Assembly (NCBI GenBank): GCA_016630955.3
Contig: CM049992.1
Location: 1,674,001-1,738,000 of the forward strand
Length of the DNA stretch: 64,000 nt
Direction of reading: 5' to 3'
DNA from: Didymella arachidicola
Taxonomy: Eukaryota; Ascomycota; Dothideomycetes; Pleosporales; Didymellaceae
This document shows positions 1 to 11,496 of this stretch, piece by piece. The position numbers were made by a program, and so were the translations under genes. The first letter of the stretch is position 1. Every line of letters starts with the position of its first letter. The notes below the pieces were generated by a model, which had not been told where the DNA came from, searched no databases, and worked only from the letters and a program-made list of their open reading frames with translations.

Positions 1-2729
1 GGAACTCAAACGCTAGCAGTGCTGGAGCGATGACCCGTAATGACCTGGAGGAGATGTCTCTTCGACTTTAATCAAGCTGTAAATTCTGTCGGTTTGTTGT
101 TATAAGGACACAAGGGGCGAGGGATTGCCGAAACGAGGCTGTCCTTCGCTCTGTTATTGGGCAGAGGATCAGGATGAGTTGATGTGACAATAACCAAAGG
201 AAGGGGAAATGTTGGTCTCGAGATGCAGTCAACAATATTACAACACGATCGGCTCTTGGGCGGGACGTGACAACGCAGCATCTCCATCATCTCCATACAT
301 TACCCCGTATCGTCAGCTACTCAGCAATGCCGGCGGACGCTAGGCAGATCGTCACCGTCTTCGTTAGGAGCGGGTCGACGCGCCGCCATACTCGAGTTGA
401 TGTGATAGCCAACACGCCACGCGCCTAAGCTCAGGAGGTGGGCTCTCTCAAGGTTTCGTCGAATCCCACGCGCTGGACTTGCATCGGACTGCAGCTCGAA
501 CTGGTAAGTTGCCGTTGGCTGTCCCTGGCATAGTACATGAGGCTAGATTGTGATGTGCTCAACGGGTGATGGTGTGCATACAGGTCCAGAGAGTAGTCCA
601 TGGGGCGGGGATGGCGTAAGAGCTGAGCTTCGGGCACAAACTGACCCTGGCTGTCAAAGCTCGTCCCAGTTTCTCCATTTCAGACTCAGTCAGGGTCTTC
701 GGCAGCTCGTTCACTCACTGCGAAACTGCCGATGTTTTTCAAAAGTACGTTGTTTGTAAGGTAGGCTCGAGGTTCGTATTTTCTGCTAGTGTTTGTTGTG
801 CGCGGAGGAGCGCGCAGTCGTGCTCCACTACGTTGACGCTCCCAATCCTTCGCATCCGGAATCTCGGAAAGATTAGTCGAGTCTATTGTAGAAGTACATA
901 GACGTGCAAATTTTGCTTTTATGTCATCTCTCATTTGCTGAACCCCTAAATCTGGTTGACAAAGTCATCACAGGTTCCACGACAGTTGCGTATCGTTATC
1001 CAATCGCGTTTGTGACATTCATCCCTTTGTGTTACTCTGAATTTTACAACTTTATAGCGTTGCAGTACCGCAGTCACGCATTAACGTAGAGCGGCAATCC
1101 CTAGGCTATACAAAGTCCTCTGCCTGCACGCAATTTACTCTCTTGCTTCTAGTATCTGGCTAGTAAGCTCTCCTGCTCGCAGTGTCTCTTTTATGAGGCT
1201 AGTGCTGCAAGCCGCTCAGACGCTGCAGAATCAAACGAAGGGATATGTTCAAACGTTGGCAGCGGCTACGCGGAAGCGGCTCGTTCGTTCCCCAAGCCAT
1301 TCCAGGGAACTGTGGATCGGCTGACGTCGGTCGCATTGCCATGTTCTGGCGAGCTGCAGTGAGTTAAGATTTGCCTGCATCGCTCTATATTTGCGACGCT
1401 GCTGTATTGCTCATCCAGGCTGCCGGTACATTGACAGGGCGCAGTTGCCAGGATCCGTATTAAGGTGAGGCAGCATCGCAATTGCAAAGGCCCGACTTTT
1501 GTCATGATGAACTGAAGTTGTGGATAGGTGGGTGAAGGGTGGTGCAGCTGCTATGCCAGGAACAGACGTCTTTCCCGTGACACTTGCAAGCGAGCCACTG
1601 GGGTTTTCCCATCCCGCGCGCCCCGAGCCTTCCCTCCCCACTTCATGGTTCTCAGCACTCACACAAAACAATTCTGGGGTTGAGAAATATCACGAATGCT
1701 CACCGCACAACGCCCTGCAGATGCTGTGCTACCACACTACGCGCGTGGCAACCGTCGCCGTCGTGCGCCCAAGTTGACCGCCGCGTGCACTCATGCATGT
1801 TGGTACCTTTAAAAACGGACCTGAGCGGATCGTCGGCCGTATCCCGCACGCTAGCGCCTTCCCCCGAGATGGCCAGACCAACGCGAGCAAAACTAGATCG
1901 ACCGCAGTGAAAGCGTACCTGTTGCCGCTGAACTACAGTTCTAGTAGTATGCATTGAAGTTGCCGCTAGCACAACTGTAGAGGTTACAATGGAGGGAGTC
2001 CGTTCTTCAAACCTTCAAGTTCAAGCGATAGGATAGCTACAGCTGTAGGGTTTTCCCTACTACAGCCTACACAGTAGTGCGTTGCAATACAAGCAACTTC
2101 TGCATGCAGCTTCCTACGTCTGAAATGCGAGTAAATGCTCGCAGCTTAGCGCGCAAGCTTAGTCTCCTCCTCTTTCGGGTATGCCACAGGGAAGGACAGG
2201 CTAATCAGCAGGGGCAGCCCTTCTCCAACCAGGGGAAGTCTTTACAAAACCACGGATTCACTGACCTACTTCTACTTTGAGAGGAAATGTCTTGATGATT
2301 TAAGCAGCTAAGCCTTGCCTGCATGACCGGGCTTCACGATCGCAACCAAGCTCCTTTCGCATAACAGACTCCCTCTGATCAAGGGTCGTAGCACCCCACG
2401 ACTAATCAACGAGCCACACACGCTCTCTACCCCAGGTGTAAATTATGTCCTTAAGTGGTACTTGTATCACGACCATTTGATCTGAAAGGCCGCGAGATCG
2501 AAAGAAGGCTGCGACAGTCTCACATGCTGCATGCGGGTGGAACAGCTTAGCTCGGCAATTGAGCCATTGGGGCCGTTCTTCGAACCCCTGTCCATCGTAT
2601 GGTTTCCTAAGATCGATGTACAGGGATCTTACTGCGCGAAAGCCACGCGATCGGCTGTGGATTATACAGGTCACATCCGCCCCTCTACCGCTGCTCGAGT
2701 TTTCTTGTCCTCACGTTGCACACGCAAAT
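1..2729. other. Left-edge region with no confident gene
   Basis: About 2.7 kb without an ORF that I recognise. Open frames occur on both strands but are short and compositionally unremarkable. The only candidate I could assemble is the low-confidence two-exon minus-strand model at 431-934, listed separately. The last few hundred bases should contain the promoter of the P450 gene that starts at 2730. No tRNA, repeat array or transposon end was seen. Confidence 0.5.
431..934 (-). CDS. Possible small two-exon hypothetical protein
   Basis: A tentative model. An ATG at 934 opens a frame rich in Arg, Thr and Ser that meets a donor of the form GTGAGT near 713. After an intron ending in ...GCCAG near 652, the reading continues in phase to a stop at 431, giving roughly 140 residues that end in REPTS. 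The second part is rich in His, Ser, Tyr and Gln. I recognise no domain. The support is only the matching splice signals and phase, which can occur by chance in 2.7 kb of open sequence. It could equally be non-coding. Confidence 0.18.
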
Positions 2730-4517
2730 ATGACATTGTTCTCTTTGACACTCGCTCTCTTCGCAATTGGTGTTATTGCATTGGTAATTCAGTATGTTGT
2801 TGTGTACCTCAAATCGCCTCTGAAGAAGATCCCTGGCCCAGCCCTGGCGAAGTTCTCGAATATCTGGCGCTTCTACAACCATTATGGACAGACGCACATC
2901 GAGACACAGAAGGAGTTGCACAAGAAGTATGGTGACGTGGTTCGTCTCGGTCCGAATACTGTCAGTCTTGCAGATGCAGGTCTGCTCAAGACGATCTACT
3001 CCACTCGAGGCACGTTCCTGAAAGTGAGTCGCAGCACCGAACATAGCATGTGGAACCTCACTGACCGTGCTATAGAGTGACTACTACTCTGGTGCCGAAC
3101 CCCCCCGAACATTGGAATACCTCGTCGCTAACAAGATGAAGTCAACGATGCTCTTCAAAACGGCCATCTAATCCAAAACCTATTCAGCACCCGCAGCAAT
3201 GAGTTCCATGCTAAAGGACTCAAGCCAGTTCAGAAGCTGTACAACTTCCAGAGTGCTCTTCAGTTGGAGCCACTCATGGATGAGGACTTGCGTGTCCTTG
3301 GTAATGAGCTCGAACGCAGATTCATGGCTGGTGAAAATAGCGGCAAGACATGTGACATTGCTGACTGGATCTCCTATTTTGCCTGGGACTTCCTTGGCGA
3401 TATGACTTGGAGCAAGCGTATGGGCTTCATGGAGCAAGGCAAAGATGTCGGCGGCATGTTGCAGACCGCCGAGAATGTGATGCGGTACTTCTCCGTCGTA
3501 TGTCAATACCCGTCGGACCAGCTTGCACTCCTATTAACACTTTCAAGATCGGACAGATACCCTCGCTTGACAAGATGCTTGGTAAGAACCCGCATCTGAC
3601 GCGGTTCTACAAGTTTGACGACTTTGCTGTCGCTGCCGGCTTTGCAGTCGAGCAGTTCATGGAGCGTATGGCGAACCTCAAAGAATACAAGGACAAGAAA
3701 GACTTCGTCAACGGCTTCCTCGCTGCGAAGAAAGAATACCCCAACCTCGTCACTGACAACGAGGTCATCGGCTACATGATACTCAATGTGCGTCTCTCGT
3801 CTTCCCTAATCTTCATACACTGACTCCTCAGATCCTCGGCGGCGCGGACACGCTCGCCATCTGCACAAAAGCCACATTCTACCACCTCCTCAAGACACCA
3901 GCCGCACGGGCAAAGCTAGTCAGCGAACTGCGAAGCACCAACGTCAGCTACCCAGCGCCCTACCAGTCCCTCGAGAAGCTGCCGTACCTGGACGCGTGCA
4001 TCAAGGAAGGACTGCGAATCCACCCGGTCATCGGCCACATCGTCGAGCGCGTCGTGCCCGCCACGGGTCTCACATTGGCTGACGGCACGGTGCTCCCACC
4101 TGGCACCATCGTCGGCGCGAACCCATGGGTCGTGCACACCGACACGCGCATCTTCGGTGCAGATGCCGAAGCGTACCGGCCTGAGCGGTGGCTTCGCGGC
4201 GAGGACGAGAGTGAAGATGCTTTCGCGGCGCGGCTGAAGCGCATGAATGACGCGGATATGGCGTTTGGAGGGGGGAATCGGACGTGTCTGGGCAGGCCGC
4301 TGGCGCTGGTGGATCTGTATAAGGTGGTGAGCTTTGTGTTTGGAAAGTACGATGTAAGTGTGATGGCAAGCTAGGTTCGAGCGTGCGCTGACGGTGGTAG
4401 ATTGAGCTTGAGGATCCGGCGAAGGAGTGGGATCTGCATAAGCAGTGGTTTGTGTGGCCGCACAATGTCAAGGTCAAGATGAGCCCGGTTAAGCAGGAGG
4501 GGGTTTTGGTGGAGTAG
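2730..4517 (+). CDS. Cytochrome P450 monooxygenase
   Basis: A heme-thiolate monooxygenase of about 514 residues. The N-terminus is one hydrophobic ER anchor followed by the proline-rich hinge KKIPGPALAKF. Conserved P450 features follow: the I-helix region ILGGADTL, the K-helix ExxR (KEGLRIHP), RPERW, and the heme loop FGGGNRTCLGRPLA with its cysteine ligand. I read six exons: 2730-3023, 3076-3091, 3142-3497, 3548-3787, 3832-4353 and 4401-4517. The introns are 44-52 nt, with GT and AG ends. The passage YSVNDALQNGHLIQNLFSTR around the second exon resembles pisatin-demethylase-type fungal P450s, so detoxification or secondary metabolism is plausible. The substrate cannot be read from sequence. 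No other oxidative or backbone biosynthetic gene adjoins it. Confidence 0.93.
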
Positions 4518-4863
4518 GGTACGGTGCGGCGTAGTCAAATGGCGCGGTGGACTGCTGTGGTGGGGCGTTGTATGTTGATACAATTCCTTCTGGATCATAC
4601 TTCATGCCTCTCGCTCTATACCCGATGGTGTACCACGCATCCTCGTCTCGTGTTAAGAGCATACTCCTCTTCACCATGTGCTGCCAAGAAGTGCTGAGCC
4701 TTGCCCGTGGCCCAGCTGCACGCCTCGATCGCTCGCGTCTACGCTGTTTATTCACACCACGCGCTTCTCTATGACCGCCGCACGCTCCTTATTCCGGCTA
4801 CACTTGCACGCCTAGCGTTCAGTCTCGCTCCAGCCTTCGTCGTCAAACACGTCCCTTCCCACC

Positions 4864-5373
4864 TCACCCCTCAAACTCGGCCCTGCCCCCCACATCCCCT
4901 TCATTCGTAACGCCATACGCATCCTCAAAACTCGCAATCTGTACGTCCCACTCCTCCCCCTCGGCGCCCGGCATCCCCTCCCACCGAAACGCCAACACAG
5001 CACTGTCCTTCAGCCCCGCGCCCTTGGCACAATCCATCCCCCCCGTCTCCCTGACAGCCTTGCCCTTGCCCTTGCCCTTGCCCTCGTCAATCGCAACCTC
5101 GTCGTCCTCGGGCTGCGCCTCCCACTCGCCGAGCACGAAGCCAGCGCTGGGATCGAGCGGGTCCAGCGGCCGCCCGAGCTGGATGGCGGATGGCGACGAG
5201 GGGAGGGTGAGGGAGGGTGCATGGTCGGACTGGGCGAAGCCGGTTTCGGTTAATGCGGTTAGGAGCGCGGCTTTGATGGCGGAGAAGGTGGTGAGGGGGT
5301 CGATGTGGAGCAGGACTGTTGTGCGGGCGGATTTGAGGCGGAGGGTCCATGTGCTGGGTGTTGGTTGGGCCAT
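4864..5373 (-). CDS. Conserved small protein with ubiquitin-like N-terminal half
   Basis: An intronless 169-residue protein. The N-terminal 80 residues (WTLRLKSARTTVLLHIDPL, FSAIKAALLTALTETG) have the beta-strand then helix pattern of a ubiquitin-like fold. The middle has a Gly-Lys repeat (GKGKGKGK) encoded by a CTTGCC repeat at about 5062-5085. The acidic C-terminus contains WDVQIASFEDAYGV and ends EFEG. I know no function. The frame stays open upstream to 5946, but that extension is antisense to the neighbouring gene, so I start at the ATG at 5373. It is head-to-head with the Tim17-like gene across about 300 bp. A TTGGC repeat lies just upstream (5389-5413). Confidence 0.72.
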   Translation of the reverse strand: MAQPTPSTWTLRLKSARTTVLLHIDPLTTFSAIKAALLTALTETGFAQSDHAPSLTLPSSPSAIQLGRPLDPLDPSAGFVLGEWEAQPEDDEVAIDEGKGKGKGKAVRETGGMDCAKGAGLKDSAVLAFRWEGMPGAEGEEWDVQIASFEDAYGVTNEGDVGGRAEFEG

Positions 5374-5388
5374 AGTGGGGAGGATCGT

Positions 5389-5413
5389 GTGGCTTGGCTT
5401 GGCTTGGCTTGGC
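5389..5413. repeat. TTGGC pentanucleotide tandem repeat
   Basis: About five head-to-tail copies of TTGGC sit just upstream of the start codon of the minus-strand gene at 5373, inside the divergent promoter shared with the plus-strand gene at 5675. It is a simple repeat; any regulatory effect is unknown. Confidence 0.8.
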
Positions 5414-5674
5414 TCTGAGCTGTGGTGTAGAGACGAAGCGTTGGTGATTGAGGTTAGTGGGTGATGATGGGGAGGAATTGGGTGTGCTGAGTAATTGGCC
5501 AGGGTGAGTGGTGTTGGGTGTGGCGGCACTGCGGCAGCTTGTCGAGGGCGCGTCGCGGGTTCGCGCGTGCACGTGATCGGCAAAGAGCTTCGATTCGGCG
5601 TCGGTCCAAGCTGCCCGCTGCAGCAACAGCTCACTTCCACCGTCGCTGGGCCGCCCCCAACACAACGCACCAGC

Positions 5675-6406
5675 ATGGCGACCCTCACGCCCGCAAACCC
5701 CGCCGCAGTCGTCGTCCAAGACCACCCTCCGCCGCCGCCGCGCCCATCCCAGCCCCTCACCAACGCGCCCCGCCTTGGCATGCCCTTCGACCGCCGTCTG
5801 CTCCTCACGACCTTCGCGTCCTTTGTGTGCGGCTTCACGCTGGGCAGCGCGTCCGCAGGCTCCATGGCCGCGCTGCGCTTCCGCGCCGAGAACGCGCACC
5901 GGCTGCCCATCTCGCAGCCCGGCTGGTACCTGTACCACAAGAGCAAGAACTACTACAAGACCAAGGAGGGCGTGCTGGAGGGGCTGCACAAGGGTTGCAA
6001 GGTGGCCGCCTGGAGCAGTGTCTTCTTCGTCGTCGAGGAGAGCCTCGATGTGTTCCGCGGCACGTGGAAGGCGGGGCGCACCATGGATGAGATGGAGGGC
6101 GTCGACGAGTTGAGTCTGAAGAGCATCGACCGCGGCGTCGCGGGGAGCAGGGATTTTGTCTCGAGCGCGCTCGCTGGCATGGTCACAGGCGGCGTGTGGA
6201 GCGCCTGGCATCAGTTCCCGGTCAGCTTCGCTGCGAGGACCATCAGGATGGGGCTGGTCGTGGGTCTGGGCTATGGCCTGGGCCAGGATGCGCTTGTGTG
6301 GGCAAAGGCGCGGTACGGGGGCGGCGAGGAAGGCGAGAGCTGGATCTACAAGGGCGCGAAGAACACGAAACAGAGTGATGTTGGTGAAGACGGGGAGAAA
6401 GCATAA
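5675..6406 (+). CDS. Tim17/Tim22/Tim23-family-like mitochondrial membrane protein
   Basis: An intronless 243-residue protein. A Pro-rich N-terminus precedes a hydrophobic, Gly- and Ala-rich segment (SFVCGFTLGSASAGSMAALRF). Three further Gly-rich helices follow: GLHKGCKVAAWSSVFFVVEE, SSALAGMVTGGVWSAW and GLVVGLGYGLGQDALVW. Four short helices with GxxxG-like spacing are typical of the Tim17/22/23 superfamily, including TIMMDC1-like complex I assembly factors. Family membership is inferred from this pattern; whether it imports proteins or assists complex I is open. The tail is polar and ends KQSDVGEDGEKA. The ATG at 5675 was chosen because the open upstream sequence reads as low-complexity non-coding DNA. 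Confidence 0.78.
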   Translation: MATLTPANPAAVVVQDHPPPPPRPSQPLTNAPRLGMPFDRRLLLTTFASFVCGFTLGSASAGSMAALRFRAENAHRLPISQPGWYLYHKSKNYYKTKEGVLEGLHKGCKVAAWSSVFFVVEESLDVFRGTWKAGRTMDEMEGVDELSLKSIDRGVAGSRDFVSSALAGMVTGGVWSAWHQFPVSFAARTIRMGLVVGLGYGLGQDALVWAKARYGGGEEGESWIYKGAKNTKQSDVGEDGEKA

Positions 6407-6478
6407 GAGGAAGAGTCAACGATACCCCCATTGCACTACGATATCACCACCACCCTCGACCGCCCCGCACACGCCAAC

Positions 6479-7423
6479 TCACTCCAACACGTACTTGCGC
6501 CTTCTCAGAAATGCTTCCAGGCCCGTCACCTCTCCCCTCACGTTTTCCCTCGCCCATCTCACGTCGTCATCCATCGACGGTCCATAATACCCATACTCCC
6601 TCTGAAAAGCCCACATCTCAAAGAGCTGCTGCCTGAGCCCCTCCGGCAAGAATCCCTTGAACACCTCATCCGGCAAATTCTGGTAGCCCACCGTCTTCCC
6701 CGAGACTCTGCTCACAATCTCGCACACCTCCTGCATAGTCAATATCTCAGCAGCAGCAGCAAACCGCTTCTCCTCAAACCTATCCGGCTCGGCGAGAATA
6801 GCACCAACCCACTTCCCCGTCTCCGTAATGTCGATGAACGGCACACGAGTCGACCCGTGCAGACAGTTCGCAATCGCATAGGTCCCGTCCCCCGCCGGAC
6901 TGGGCCGGGGTCGCATGTGGTCGTACAGGTTCTGCATAAAGGACGCGGGCGCGAAGAACGCGCTCTTGGCCGGCAGATCTCGGATGTACTCCTCGATCTC
7001 GGCCTTGACGTCAAAGTGCTCGACGTTGCTCCACTTGCCGCCGCTGATCTGCGCCGGGTGGCTCATCGAGCTGAAGATTATGTATGACACGCCTGCGGCG
7101 AGCGCCGCGTCGCACACCGCCTTGGCCTGGCGCGTCTCGATGGCCCGCGTGTTGCCTTGGTACTGCGTTGCGGTTATGAAGAAGAGTGTGTTGGCTCCTT
7201 GGAGCGCGGAGGGGAGCGTGGAAGGTTCGTCCATGTCGGCGGCTGCGAGCGAGGCGCCGCGTGTTGAGAGGTCCTGCATCTTTGCGGCAGACGTGGAGCG
7301 CGAAATGGCGCGCACGTTGTAGCGGGCGCGCAGCTCGGGGTCGGACAGCACGGTCGAAGCGACCGAGTAGCCTTGGTTGCCTGTGGCGCCCAGGACGGCA
7401 AGGAGGAGCTTCTCGTTTGGCAT
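6479..7423 (-). CDS. NmrA-like NAD(P)-binding protein
   Basis: A 314-residue single-exon protein with the Rossmann dinucleotide motif GATGNQG at residues 11-17, preceded by a beta strand (LLLAVLG). It continues as an atypical short-chain dehydrogenase: FFITATQYQG, GVSYIIFSSMSH and PASFMQNLYDHM. Later come PFIDITETGKWVGAIL and QEVCEIVSRVSGKTVGYQ, as in NmrA/HSCARG proteins. The position of the catalytic Tyr-x-x-x-Lys of true SDR enzymes is not conserved in an obvious way, so it may be a redox sensor or regulator rather than an enzyme. It is convergent with the Tim17-like gene, with only about 70 bp between stop codons. A TATA-like box lies 130 bp upstream. Confidence 0.92.
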   Translation of the reverse strand: MPNEKLLLAVLGATGNQGYSVASTVLSDPELRARYNVRAISRSTSAAKMQDLSTRGASLAAADMDEPSTLPSALQGANTLFFITATQYQGNTRAIETRQAKAVCDAALAAGVSYIIFSSMSHPAQISGGKWSNVEHFDVKAEIEEYIRDLPAKSAFFAPASFMQNLYDHMRPRPSPAGDGTYAIANCLHGSTRVPFIDITETGKWVGAILAEPDRFEEKRFAAAAEILTMQEVCEIVSRVSGKTVGYQNLPDEVFKGFLPEGLRQQLFEMWAFQREYGYYGPSMDDDVRWARENVRGEVTGLEAFLRRRKYVLE

Positions 7424-7552
7424 TGTGATGGTATTGCCTTGTACTCCTGTTTTCCAAACTGTACCAGAAGTGTGGTGGGAAGAGCGATGCGAGAAATCTA
7501 AGAGATCGAGCGGTGCTTGTCACTGTCGTTGATTCATCGTGAGCCTACAGAC

Positions 7553-7560
7553 CTTATATA
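7553..7560 (-). promoter_or_regulatory. TATA-like box upstream of the NmrA-like gene
   Basis: On the minus strand the sequence reads TATATAAG, 130 bp upstream of the ATG at 7423. The orientation and distance suit a core promoter element for this gene. Confidence 0.4.
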
Positions 7561-9581
7561 CACTCGTCCAGCTCTTGCCCTGCATTACATCGTGAGTGAC
7601 CGATCAATGCAGAGCCCGCGTCAAAAGACAGCTACTGCCAAACACCTAAATCCGCTTCCTAACTCCATCTCCATCCAGCACAACAGCACGGGCTGAGCCA
7701 GTGACAAGATCGTGACGCCGCCGCGCTTTACACTAAGCAAAGTACGCACTTCGACATCGAGAGTTTGGATGCGGTGCAGGAGGCCTCGGGGTGCATGATC
7801 GTTGGTGTTCGGACATGGCGGAGGACTGGCTCGGCCGGTGCGGCGCTTGGCGGTGCGGCTTTAAGGGAATGTATGAGCTCAAGACTCCTGGATCCGACTT
7901 GATAAAATGAAAGTAAATTACGCGTTTTTCGATGCAGTGCATATCTGAAAATTATCATATTGCAATGGCATCTTCGAGTTTGCTACTGCCGTCTTTGCTG
8001 GAGGCAGATATAACTGCGGCAGGACCAAAATGTCAGCGACCCCATTCCTGCAATAGTACTTGGCTCTCGACGTCTTGTTTCTGCTTGCTTGCGAACGACG
8101 ACTCGTATCGAGCGATGATTGAGAAAAGATTCAAGCCAGCATGTCTCCCTGTGGCAGGTGTGAGCCCAGACACGGCATACTCGAGGTCTATTCGTCTATG
8201 AGGAAGGCCGATCTGATGCCAAGTGCAGGCACCGGCTTCCTACACGCTCGAGAGTCGAGTCTCGTACAAAAGTGGGCTCCTAAACGAGCAGGAGTTAGGA
8301 GAAGATACCGCGAGCCTTGAGCGTGATCAAATTGTCGGCCGAAGGATGTGATATTGCGCCATAGCGGCACAACCTGATGCAGCAGCAAGAGAAAGATACT
8401 CTTGACGAGCATCCTGTCAAAGATGATGAACAAGGTAATGGCGAGTCTTTGTCAGGCTCAGAGAGGAGCCACGTGTAGAATCATGCTGCATCTCGTTGAT
8501 ATTCAAACGTCTGAAGCAAAATGGTGCTGATGTGTTCCATGCCCGTAACCATACCCCGTCTCTAGACGGTAATTGCCTAATTATGTAGCTGCTATGTCTG
8601 AGGCCCCTTGGCGATAGCCTCCACAGCAGTAAGCAATCCAATCGAGTAATCCTACAAGTGTCACTTGGCCCCAGCCGTCGCCTATCCAAAAGCTTACTCG
8701 ATGTGATCGAGCAAACATCTGACCTATCGAGCTCTGCACGATCCTTTGAGCGTTTACCCGCTACACTTCCTGCAGTAACCGCCGTCTAGACGGGACCATG
8801 GAGAAAATTTGTTCGCACTTTGCATAAACTTCTTGCAAGGTCCCCTCAATGCAGACCGCGATGCTGCACTTGTGCAGCTGTCGTCGTGGACATCGGCGTC
8901 CAGCGAACCTGTGGGCCCTGGAGCATGGAAAATTTGTATTGAGCCGACGCACCGATCCCAGGCGCATCTTCCGCGGCTGACTCGCGCAACCATTGGCTGA
9001 ACAGGCGGGAGAGCTACCTGCGCCAACCAGTAACCAGATATCAACACGATGATAACAGACCTTCTGTTCGGATTGGCGTCGTGTCAGTGGGCGGGAAACA
9101 AAGAAGCACAGACGATGAGCTCATTGGAATGGTCAGCCGCCTGGGCTGTTGTACTGCGGAGTAAGGTGGAAAGGCGTGATGCGTGTGATCATGCGTACCC
9201 AGATCTCTGCGCCTCATGCGGGAAACGGCCTAAAGGCACATAACCCTGCATGTCCCCTCACACTGCATCCAGGGCTCATGGCGTATATAGGACCCTGACA
9301 TCTTCCCTCGGGGATACTTGATATTCTCCGTTCCTCATTGCAGATTATTCAGTCTTTGTTGCATCCGTGGAGCGTGGTGCTACGCTTCAAGTTCACTTCC
9401 AGAGCTCACTTGCGCCGACGTCATCAGGCTCTTACTACCGAGCAGCTTTCCCGGTAGCACTCGAGCACGGGCGCACGGCGAAGGTGTCATTGCAGCAACA
9501 AAGTGCGCTTGCGCTCCAGCTGCTGAGAGGTAGCATATCGCAGCCTGGATAGGCAGAAGGAGAGAAAACGAGTCGCCCATC
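7561..9581. other. Intergenic region, 2 kb, no recognised gene
   Basis: Nothing recognisable between the NmrA-like gene and the MFS gene. An 89-residue plus-strand frame at 7932-8201 has no domain or signal peptide that I can recognise and is not called. A TATATAG motif at about 9283 could serve the MFS gene, about 300 bp upstream of its ATG. Confidence 0.5.
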
Positions 9582-11496
9582 ATGTCTCTCTCGGAGCGCC
9601 TCACGACGATGGAGGAGTACCAGCCATGGAGTGCGCCTGGGAGCCGTGAATCCTCGCGCAATCGGAAAATGTCGTTCAATCCAGTCGGAACGTGGACCGA
9701 AGCTGCAGGAGAAGTGCAGCCAGTCGGCGCATTCGAGGTACCCAAATGGAAGAGATACCGTGAGTACCAGAAGCTTGTACGATGCGGGGAGGCCGGCTGA
9801 CGGTTGCGCAGTGCAGGTGTTTCTTGCCTGCATCTACTGCCTGTTAGCTGCGGGGGTTGTATTCGGATACGCAGCGATCAAGCCAGTATTATTAGCCGAA
9901 GGCGTGTACAGAGACAGGTGCTCGAAACAGGAGCTGAAAGACCATGTTCATGTGTGTTACGAACAGGAGTTGAGGTGCGTGTGAAAGACGTTCGACGTCT
10001 TGGGGAGCCACAGCCCTTGCTGACTAGATCGACAGGCTCAACCTGATGTTCACGATCGCCGCCGTGTCCACGAACGTCGTCGCACTGCCCGTCGGCACCA
10101 TCTTGGATCGCTATGGTCCTCGCGTATCTGGCATAATTGGGGCAGTCTCCATCACCGTAGGATCTCTCCTGTTCGCATTTGCATCAGAGCTTCCATTTGA
10201 TGCGTACATCCCCGGATACCTGTTTCTGGCTTTGGGAGGGCCGTTTGTCTTTATTTCCTCGTTCCAGCTCAGCAACACCTTCCCTCAGTACTCCGGCCTA
10301 ATTCTGGCGCTTCTCACAGGCGCATTCGACACGTCGAGCGCAATCTTCTTGTTCTACCGTCTGGTCTACCAGGCTACAGATGGTGCATTCACACCCAAGA
10401 AATTCTTCCTCGGGTACCTCGTTGTCCCAGCATACATTCTGGCAGCGCAACTCTTGTTCATGCCTGCAACCTCGTACAAGACAGTCGGTGAGTTGGTGAC
10501 TGAGGTTGAAGACGGCAACAGCGTTCACGATTCGGACGATGAAATCGAGGACCAGGCCACTGTTCAGAGCCTGCAAGATGCTCGCCGTGCTCATAGAGAT
10601 AGTATCGCCAGCGAGATTACCGCTTTGCTGGGCACTAAAGACGGCGCCGACCAGGCCAAAGAAGAAGAGAAGAAGCGCAATAAGTCTGGTGTTTGGGGAG
10701 CACTCCACGGACGTACGGCGGCAGAGCAAATCAGGACTCCTTGGTTCATTCTCATCACATTGTTCACCGTGTTGCAGATGACGAGGATCAACTACTTCGT
10801 TGCTACGATTCGCTCGCAGTACACGTACATCTTTCATGACTACTCCAAGGCTGTGGAAATCAACAACTTCTTCGATGTTGCGTTGCCTGTGGGCGGCATC
10901 ATCTCGATTCCTTTCATAGGATTGATTCTCGACAACACAAGTACCACGTTCACTTTGTCTCTGCTGGTCACTGTCGCCACGACAATTGGTGTCTTGGGAG
11001 TCATTCCTGAGACCTGGGCCGCGTACGGTAACATCATTCTGTTCGTGCTGTATAGGCCACTCTACTACACTGCAGTCTCGTAAGTGCTTTTGAATCATCT
11101 GGGATATTCTGCTAACAATGCGACAGTGATTACTCCGCCAAAGTCTTTGGCTTTGCCACCTTCGGCAAAGTCTACGGCCTTATCATCTGCTCAGCCGGCA
11201 TCCTCAATTTCTCGCAATCCGCTCTTGACGCCGCGACGCACAAGGTCTTCAAAAACGACCCAATCCCTGTCAACGTCATATTGCTTGGCTTGGCACTGCT
11301 TATAGGTATAGCGCTCGTCGCTTTCGTCTTTAAGAAAAGCCACAAGATCATGAGGGAGAACATCGAAGAAGAGGCGGAAGAGGCAAGGGAAAGGCTCATG
11401 CCTGGTGTCAGTGTTGGTGTGCAAGATTACGGCGCTGTCACAGCTAATGGCAATGGACCGAGTGGCGATGACGAGAGAAGAGGTCGCACAATGTGA
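9582..11496 (+). CDS. MFS transporter, Fmp42/SLC43-like
   Basis: A major-facilitator membrane protein of about 584 residues in four exons: 9582-9759, 9812-9974, 10036-11079 and 11127-11496. A 60-residue cytosolic N-terminus leads to TM1 (FLACIYCLLAAGVVFGYAAI). The MFS signature loop after TM2 reads VGTILDRYGPRVSG. TM3-TM6 are followed by a large charged central loop with an acidic patch and KEEEKKRNKSGVW, then the second six-helix half starting at TPWFILITLFTVLQ. The ends are acidic and polar. The layout, including the long central loop, matches the fungal Fmp42 group related to SLC43 amino-acid transporters. The substrate is unknown and localisation is not evident from sequence. Confidence 0.9.

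Noticed and set aside
5374..5946. N-terminal extension of the minus-strand gene at 4864-5373
   Set aside because: The extension overlaps the divergent Tim17-like gene in antisense and is compositionally like a shadow; the ATG at 5373 begins the conserved-looking segment.
5087..6211. 374-residue minus-strand frame across two genes
   Set aside because: Runs antisense to the Tim17-like gene and out of frame over the 4864-5373 gene; rich in Arg, Pro, His and Ala as expected of a GC-rich shadow.
7932..8201. 89-residue plus-strand frame considered as a small secreted cysteine-rich protein
   Set aside because: No convincing signal peptide and cysteine spacing without an effector-like pattern; not supportable by sequence alone.
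10298..11098. 266-residue minus-strand frame opposite the MFS gene
   Set aside because: Entirely antisense to well-supported MFS exons, with no recognisable motif.
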